NCBI RefSeq assembly: GCF_029852145.1
Contig: NC_079972.1
Coordinates: forward strand, 2,132,901-2,196,900
Length of the DNA: 64,000 nucleotides
Direction of reading: 5' to 3'
Source of the DNA: Microplitis mediator
Lineage: Eukaryota > Arthropoda > Insecta > Hymenoptera > Braconidae
Part shown: one piece after another, positions 58,599 to 64,000 of the stretch
How positions within the stretch are numbered: position 1 is the first letter of the stretch
How the letters are laid out: each line of letters begins with the position of its first letter
Program-made: the position numbers and the translations under genes
Notes under the pieces: model-generated
Database searches by the model: none
What the model was told of the DNA's origin: nothing
Seen by the model: the letters and a program-made list of their open reading frames with translations, nothing else

Positions 58599-59539
58599 TT
58601 TTTAAAAATGCACTACTTATACATATAGTAATCTCCAGATAAACGCAAGCTTGAAAGATTCCAAATTAATTCAAAATGGCGGAAATGGGCACAATAGTTA
58701 ATTCAAAATGGCGGAAATGCGCACAATAGTTAATTCAAAATGGCGGAAATGAGCTCAAAACAGATAACTATGATGTCAACGCGAGTTTTAACCTTTTCAA
58801 ATATTCCCGCTCAAAGTGTACATAAAGTACGAGCAGTAAGTCCAACGTGAGTATTGATTTTTTCAAAAATTCCTGCTCAAAATACAGATAAGGCACCATC
58901 TGTCATAACACGAGCTCAAAATGGTAAATAAGAGCTCAAAATAGACATTGATTGACACAAAATGTTGTCAATTAGCTGCGAATTGATCAAAAATTGTCCT
59001 AGATAAGCCGAGCTCGGCCAGTAAAACAACTGCCGATACATGAGGCGCCACCTGTCATTGCACTCAAAATAGATGTCAATTAGCATCAAAAGTTTAGATA
59101 AGCCGAGCTCGGTTGGTAAAAAAGACTTCCAATTAGCATCCAAATGATATCAAAGCTGTCCTAGATAAGCCCAAAATGATGTCAATCAGCTCAAATGGAT
59201 GTTAATTTGCGTCAGTTAGTTCACAACAATGTCAAAAGCGTCCTCGAAATGGTGGATAAGAGGTCAAAATGGTGGATAAGAGGTCAAAATCGCGGACAAT
59301 TAGCATTAGACGACCCTAGATAAGCTCAGACGGTAAAAAAGGCCCCAGATAAGCTGAAACGATGTCAATTAGCTTCAAAATGATGTCAAAAAGGTCCCAG
59401 ATAACCAACAGTCGATACATTATCGATAACCAACAGTCGATAACTTACCATCCGCCAATCAATAACTTACCATCAGCCGGTACAACAGATCATGCCCATC
59501 TTGCCTCCGTTGTAACAGAGCTCCCCCTGCCTATCTACT
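58599..59539 (-). repeat. Probable original TIR, right, with subterminal repeats
   Basis: Equivalent of 34,517-35,457. The same subterminal units are present with scattered substitutions, mostly transitions. Confidence 0.75.
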
Positions 59540-59640
59540 GTCAAAGTCGGGTAAAACCGCCATCGTCATCATCGAAGATATGTTCACTCATTACCTCGAG
59601 AGTTTCGCAGTGCCCAGTGCCACGGAGCGTAGGGGTTGGA
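59540..59640 (+). pseudogene. Ty3/Gypsy integrase core, second part
   Basis: Starts with the right copy of the GTCAAA duplication and reads in the same frame and strand as the left fragment. Core residues IVIIEDMFTHYLESFAVPSA belong to the strand following the first catalytic Asp region. Similarity stops near 59,630, so most of the integrase, the C-terminus and 3' LTR are missing. Confidence 0.88.
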
Positions 59641-60446
59641 CACTTTGGCCTCCCACCATGCCGAATTTCGACTTGAGTTAGTTTGTCGCAAACGTCAACT
59701 TGACAACAAGAAAATTTCAGAAAATAAATCCGTTAGCATGGTACCCTTGTCAATAATGATAATAGTCCAATTTTCAATGCTCTCTAACGGCCAATTGCAC
59801 GAACTGTCCAAAATTCATTCCGCCAAAAGGGGTTTCAGTGATATTTCATAAAGTGTTTTTTATTAATTGCTTTTGAGCATTTCAAATTTTCGCAGTTCTG
59901 ACTATTTTTCAGCAATAATATTACGAAAAATCATCAAAATTCATTATATACTAATCAAATAAATAAATAGTATGTTTATTTCAACCATTCGAGATTTCGA
60001 GCAAAAGTTGTGAACATAATTTATTTTTTCAAAAATTTTCGGAATCATCCCAACTTTAAAGTTTTCCGAGAAATTAATATTACTATTAAAATTAAAAATC
60101 GTCTTATAAAGTTATGATGCTTCCGTAAGTTATGAGTATTTGGTAATACCTGGTAATTTGATTTAAAAATAACCAAAAATTAAATAATATATTGTACCTG
60201 TACATTTTTCAAACAATTATAAATGTTGAAAAATCAGCATTATATTTTGGGAATTGATAAATACTCTGTTCCGTTGGTTAAATAATTGATCAGGTAATCA
60301 TGAATCAAATTACCTGATACTGAAAATGATTGATTTTGCGACTTCAACAGTTTCTCTTCTTTAAACGGATAAACTGGTTAGATCGATGATGACTTCTACC
60401 TAATTTAAATTTCGTTTCAGAATTAACGTATTCAATATGTTAAAAA
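59641..60446. other. AT-rich spacer
   Basis: No gene recognised. A T-rich pyrimidine tract and TTTCAG near 60,415 could be a splice acceptor for the next frame. Confidence 0.4.
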
Positions 60447-60695
60447 GTGTGTCTTTTGCCGTATCAGGCGAAGAATCCAATCAATTCTGAGAATTATGTT
60501 AATTTACAGCAAGTAATAATTAAAAAAGATCAATTGTCAACGGTTCCATCATATCAAATGCTATTGAAGAGATTGGAGGGATATTTAAAATACATGAAAC
60601 CTTCAGCAGCACAAGAAGTGGCATCTAAGATTGATTTATTATTGATGGCCTACTGTAAACCTATTAATTTTAGACATGTGTCTGAAATTAGTTAG
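60447..60695 (+). CDS. Unrecognised short protein or exon
   Basis: An open frame of ~80 residues ends with a tag stop. The order LPYQAKNPINSENYVNLQQV, LLKRLEGYLKYMKPSAAQ, EVASKIDLLLMAYC looks helical, and its amino-acid composition is ordinary rather than AT-driven. It may be the last exon of a gene whose start is to the left. No family is recognised. Confidence 0.3.
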   Translation: MCLLPYQAKNPINSENYVNLQQVIIKKDQLSTVPSYQMLLKRLEGYLKYMKPSAAQEVASKIDLLLMAYCKPINFRHVSEIS

Positions 60696-61192
60696 AATAT
60701 AATAACATTTGACATATATTGGTTCATATTAACCGTCGATATATACTAATTAACATGTCCAATGTCAACAATGTTAAATTTAAGTTTATTCACTATTGAT
60801 TTGTAAATAATTTATCAATAAATTGTAATATCCATTTTAAATTTGTAATATGCAAATTTTAGAACTATACCATAATATCATGAAATTATTTTATCACTTA
60901 AATATGTCTAAAAATTTTTACTGTTGGTATTAAGTTTAATAATTAACATTATTTTCAGTAATAAATCATTTTCAGTACTGAGTACTTGTTACATCATAAT
61001 TAATTTTAAGTTTGGTGTATTCACATGGTCTTTCGTTGTCACAAGGTTATTCGTTATGACTTGGCTGTGTGAACTAATATGAGATTTTTTTTTTTTTTAG
61101 TTAATTCATTTTTTTTATAGGCGCGGTAACATTTAACTTAAAAAAAAAATACTTTTGGGAGAAGCAGGAGTACTCGATGCACCTTTTACACC
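60696..61192. other. AT-rich spacer
   Basis: Only short repeats such as GTCTTTCGTTGTCACAAGG near 61,030. No gene. Confidence 0.45.
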
Positions 61193-63643
61193 TGATCTAA
61201 ATCTGTATTAGAGCTTGTTACCACTGAAAGGAAAGCCCAGAAAGAACTACATGAACTTCTCTTGAAAAAAAACCATGAATGTGAACAACTAGAAGAAAAA
61301 TTGAAGAATTGTAACTGTTTACGGAAAAATAAAATGTCAACAGGCTTGTCTTTATTGTCTGCTATTGAAGAAAGAAACTCAACCCGAGAAAATGGTGGAG
61401 AACGATACACTAGACAAGAAATTTTATTCACGCTTAGAATTTTCAAGCGATCTCCAAAATTTTATAGATTTCTTCAAAATTTTTTAAAACTGCCGTCTGA
61501 ACGTACCCTTAAACGCTCTTTTGCGAGTATCAATTTGGAGTCTGGTATTAATGAAATCATTTTCTCTGGATTGGACAGAGCAATAAGTCGTTGCACTAAT
61601 AATTTAGACCATTTTTGTTCTATTCTTGTTGATGAAACGAGTTTAAAGCATAGAGTCACATATACTGATTGCGACGATTCAGTCATAGGATTTCATGACG
61701 ATGGAAATGGATGCCGAAAACCTGAGCTTGCTGATCATGCGACTGTTTTCATGTTGCAGCATTCTCATTGTAATGGAAAGCAACCTCTTTCTTTTCACTT
61801 TACGAAATGTCCTATCAGTAAAGAAGTCTTGAAAGCTTTACTCACTCAAATAATAACACGACTTGTTGCTGGAAATACAATTAAAGTTATAGTCTTGGTT
61901 GCAGATCAAGGTTCTTCGAACATCGGTGCATTTAAATTATTAAAAAAAGAGACGCCAAATGTACAATTTGGTAACAATTTCTTCAAGGTTAAAAATTATA
62001 ACAATAAAATTTATCTACTGCACGATTCGGCGCATTTGGCGAAAACTACTAAAAATAACTTTTCGGGTACGTGGGAAAATTGGGTTCGAGAAAATGAATT
62101 GAAAAATATGAAAGCTAATTATCAAGGTAACATTATGAATTTGGACGGTGACAATGCTTACTGGCGTGATGTCATGGATTATTATTACAGTGATCCTAAT
62201 TGCCACCTAAAAGAAGAACACATATTTGCCAATAGTAAAGTAAAGATGAATGTAAGGTAAGCTTGTCAAGTATTAAGTGAAACAACTTCGAAAAAATTAA
62301 TTGAAAGAGGCAGGATGGATCCCATTAAATATCCAACTGCTGAAAAAACAGGTATTGTGATTGGTAAAATTGACAAACTGATTGATTCACTAAATGGTAG
62401 CAGGATATGTGGAAAAGATGCAAAAATAAATACATCGAGAGCAAAAGTTACTAAAACTTCGGGACATTTTGAAATGTGGAATTCATACCGAAAAATGTTT
62501 TCAAATTTATGGTTCCAAAGGTACATCAATGCACGCATCAATACTCCTACTCCAAAAGCAATATTAAAAAATTTATCGTTTACAACTGATTTATGCCGAT
62601 ATCTTTTGTACCCCGCCAAATTCAAAGAAGTTAACATGAGGCATTTTACTCAGGATGGACTCGAAAATTTTTTTGGATTAATCAAAAGCATGCAGGGCTG
62701 TAATAAAAATTTGATTCGTTTACACTCCATTAGTGCTTTTAAAGCAGCGGTAATGACGTCTTATTCAAATTTTTATAGCAAAGGTGCAAATTGTGAAAAC
62801 GACTATTTTTCACCAATTATACAATGTGATGATCTAATGCCATTGATTAAAAACAGTCCAGCACCGAATAATAAAGCTGCCAACGATTTCATTGAAGATG
62901 ACAATGATTTTCCTCAAGTACACTTGGAAGATATTGGTGGAAACCTTGATGAATTATTAAACCTTGTGTTTGATGTCGCAATAACTCCTGACAGCAATGA
63001 AGAGTTGATTCTAAACGAAGATCAATTACCAGAGAAACTTCAACGGACTGTATTAGAGAAGCACTTAGACACGCAATGTATGGCATGCAAAAAAAGTATT
63101 TATAGCGTTAACACGCTAACCACACAAATTTTGTCAGATTCGTTAAAAAGCGCCATTATTGAATCTGTGAACTGTTTCAGTTAAACAATTAAAAACCGGA
63201 TACACGAGAAAAACATTTGTTTAGTAGCGAAGGGAATAATGATTTCGCAATTTCAAAATAACTGGATAACTTGTCAGAAACACGAAATTGCATTAAATGA
63301 AAAAATTGTTAGAAAAGTAATTGCCGTTTTGATTCAACAACAGTGTAATGTGTTGAATCAGCAGGTCAAATTTGACGAAGAGAAAATAGCGAATGCTCGA
63401 AAAATAGCTGAACTAAGTGGCAAGGGAAAATGGTATTCAACTAATAATTTTATTCAATTATGTAATAAAATAAGTAAAATTTTAATACTCAATTTTTTTT
63501 TTTTAGAAAATCCAGTCTTCGAAATTGAGACACATGATTGTCTACCTGACAGTTACCTTCGGTTAAATAATTGTGTATTAAACCATATATATTACCTCAA
63601 CGTTGTATTCAACGTTATTACGTCTACGAGTATTAAGATTTAA
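61193..63643 (+). pseudogene. P-element/THAP9-like transposase, two in-frame stops
   Basis: From a coiled-coil start (RKAQKELHELLLKKNHECEQ) the frame enters a P-transposase core: RQEILFTLRIFKRSPKFY, the first acidic site in ILVDETSLK (near 61,630), the second in VADQGSSN (near 61,905), the DSAHLAKTTKNNF box, and the late acidic box TQDGLENFFGLIKS (near 62,650). TAA codons at 62,258 and 63,182 interrupt an otherwise continuous frame to 63,643. The N-terminal THAP zinc finger is not seen upstream, so the DNA-binding exon is missing or diverged. The C-terminal CMACKKSIYS segment keeps a Cys pair. No TIRs were found inside the window. Confidence 0.85.
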
Positions 63644-64000
63644 ATAGAAGACCTACGTATACGAATTTTTTTCGATTAAATGTTTAAATGATGATATACG
63701 ATTACCATTGCTTAAAAGAACTATTTACTTCAAATTTTCCTTCGTTTGAAGGTATAGTTGATAACAAATTCTCTACTGTAAAGAGAAATATTTTATAATT
63801 ACCCATTGAAGAAAAAAAAATATTTTATAAAAACGGTAAGATTAATCATCGTAAATGAATCACATTATATATATATATATATACATATTTTTTTTATTAT
63901 TAAAATTTCATTCTTGTTTTAGTTTCATCGTTATTATCGTATGTGTTTTATCTACCCATTGACTTTATCAAATAATTTATTTACTTATTTATTTATTTAT
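63644..64000. other. AT-rich end of window
   Basis: Contains (TA)n near 63,868-63,885 and (TTTA)n at the very end. If the P-like element's right TIR exists it probably lies here or beyond. Confidence 0.5.

Larger units (their letters stand above)
34517..59539. mobile_element. Giant palindromic Polinton/Maverick-class element (25.0 kb)
   Basis: Begins AGTAGATAGACAGGGGG and ends CCCCCTGCCTATCTACT, flanked by the 6-bp duplication GTCAAA. AG...CT ends, 6-bp target duplications and a protein-primed DNA polymerase B are established Polinton/Maverick traits. The two arms (10,748 and 10,747 bp) are inverted copies around a 3,528-bp spacer, so polymerase genes converge on the centre. Ordinary Polintons have TIRs of a few hundred to about a thousand bases and carry integrase, ATPase, protease and capsid genes. 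None of those is visible here. The element is therefore a defective, highly rearranged derivative. An assembly artefact of the inner palindrome cannot be excluded, but the exact target duplication at both ends is hard to explain that way. Confidence 0.88.
48793..59539 (-). repeat. Right inverted arm
   Basis: Carries the same genes and insertions as the left arm. Inside differences noticed are one missing base near 51,541 and one G/A change near 52,693 (Gly versus Glu in a non-gene frame). Confidence 0.95.

Noticed and set aside
34517..59539. Full virophage- or Polinton-like virus with capsid genes
   Set aside because: I searched both strands of arms and spacer for capsid, packaging ATPase, adenain-like protease and a second integrase and saw none. 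Only polymerase remains.
34517..59539. Pure assembly artefact
   Set aside because: Not excluded, but arm differences are clustered in the outer 0.94 kb and a target duplication with matching Gypsy halves flanks the unit. This favours a real insertion at least at the outer borders.
33813..59676. Possible independent genes in the many mirrored small open frames of both arms
   Set aside because: Most are antisense or shifted shadows of polymerase, Gag or LTR sequence and appear twice only because the arms are inverted copies.
61474..62637. Minus-strand frames opposite the P-like transposase
   Set aside because: Antisense shadows of a recognisable transposase.
1..64000. tRNA or rRNA genes
   Set aside because: No A/B box pairs with a cloverleaf and no rRNA-like blocks were noticed by eye. 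A dedicated scan would be needed to exclude degenerate copies.

Overview
The window looks like a transposon-dense, gene-poor stretch of an arthropod genome. An insect is most likely, and an AT-rich parasitoid-wasp-like genome fits the mix of families, but no conserved host gene is present to prove it. Spliced transposases, LTR and LINE retroelements, many foldback MITEs and the strong A+T bias show that it is eukaryotic. Almost every coding region belongs to a mobile element, and nearly all are broken.

Region by region: 0.8-5.2 kb is a complete-ended but decayed PIF/Harbinger element with 50-bp TIRs and an ACT target duplication. 5-10.2 kb is AT-rich, with two copies of a ~198-bp MITE family (third copy at 29.2 kb) and a long dispersed repeat (second copy at 26.8 kb). 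10.5-11.9 kb holds two exons of a SAP-domain protein; a putative solo LTR lies in the intron and a CR1/L2-like LINE (11.86-15.5 kb, minus strand) cuts into the gene. 16.6-22.5 kb is a Crypton-like tyrosine recombinase gene on the minus strand, split in its last exon by a Copia element (16,697-20,985) with 458-bp LTRs and a CTTTC target duplication. 23-28 kb is a nest of minisatellites and foldback elements. At 29.4-29.7 kb there is a ZSWIM3/MULE-like exon remnant, and at 30.3-33.7 kb a DNA transposon with 153-bp TIRs and a hAT-like transposase. 61.2-63.6 kb is a P-element/THAP9-like transposase with in-frame stops.

The centrepiece is 34,517-59,539: a 25.0-kb palindromic element with two ~10.75-kb inverted arms around a 3.5-kb spacer. 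It has AG...CT ends and an exact 6-bp target duplication (GTCAAA), and it sits inside the integrase gene of a Ty3/Gypsy element whose halves lie at 33.67-34.52 kb and 59.54-59.64 kb. Each arm carries the same broken protein-primed DNA polymerase B gene and the same pair of LTR-retroelement pieces inserted in it. End structure, target duplication and polymerase all point to a Polinton/Maverick-class element, but no capsid, ATPase, protease or element-encoded integrase is left. The outer ~0.94 kb of the two arms differs at about 25-30 positions, whereas the inner ~9.8 kb shows only two differences where I compared it. This suggests that a normal Polinton with ~0.94-kb TIRs was later converted into a giant palindrome by copying one half over the other. 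The only gene unique to the spacer is an unrecognised protein with two internal repeats.

The nesting gives an order of events: Gypsy first, then the Polinton, then decay of its polymerase and LTR insertions, then the inverted duplication. No tRNA, rRNA or CRISPR array was seen.
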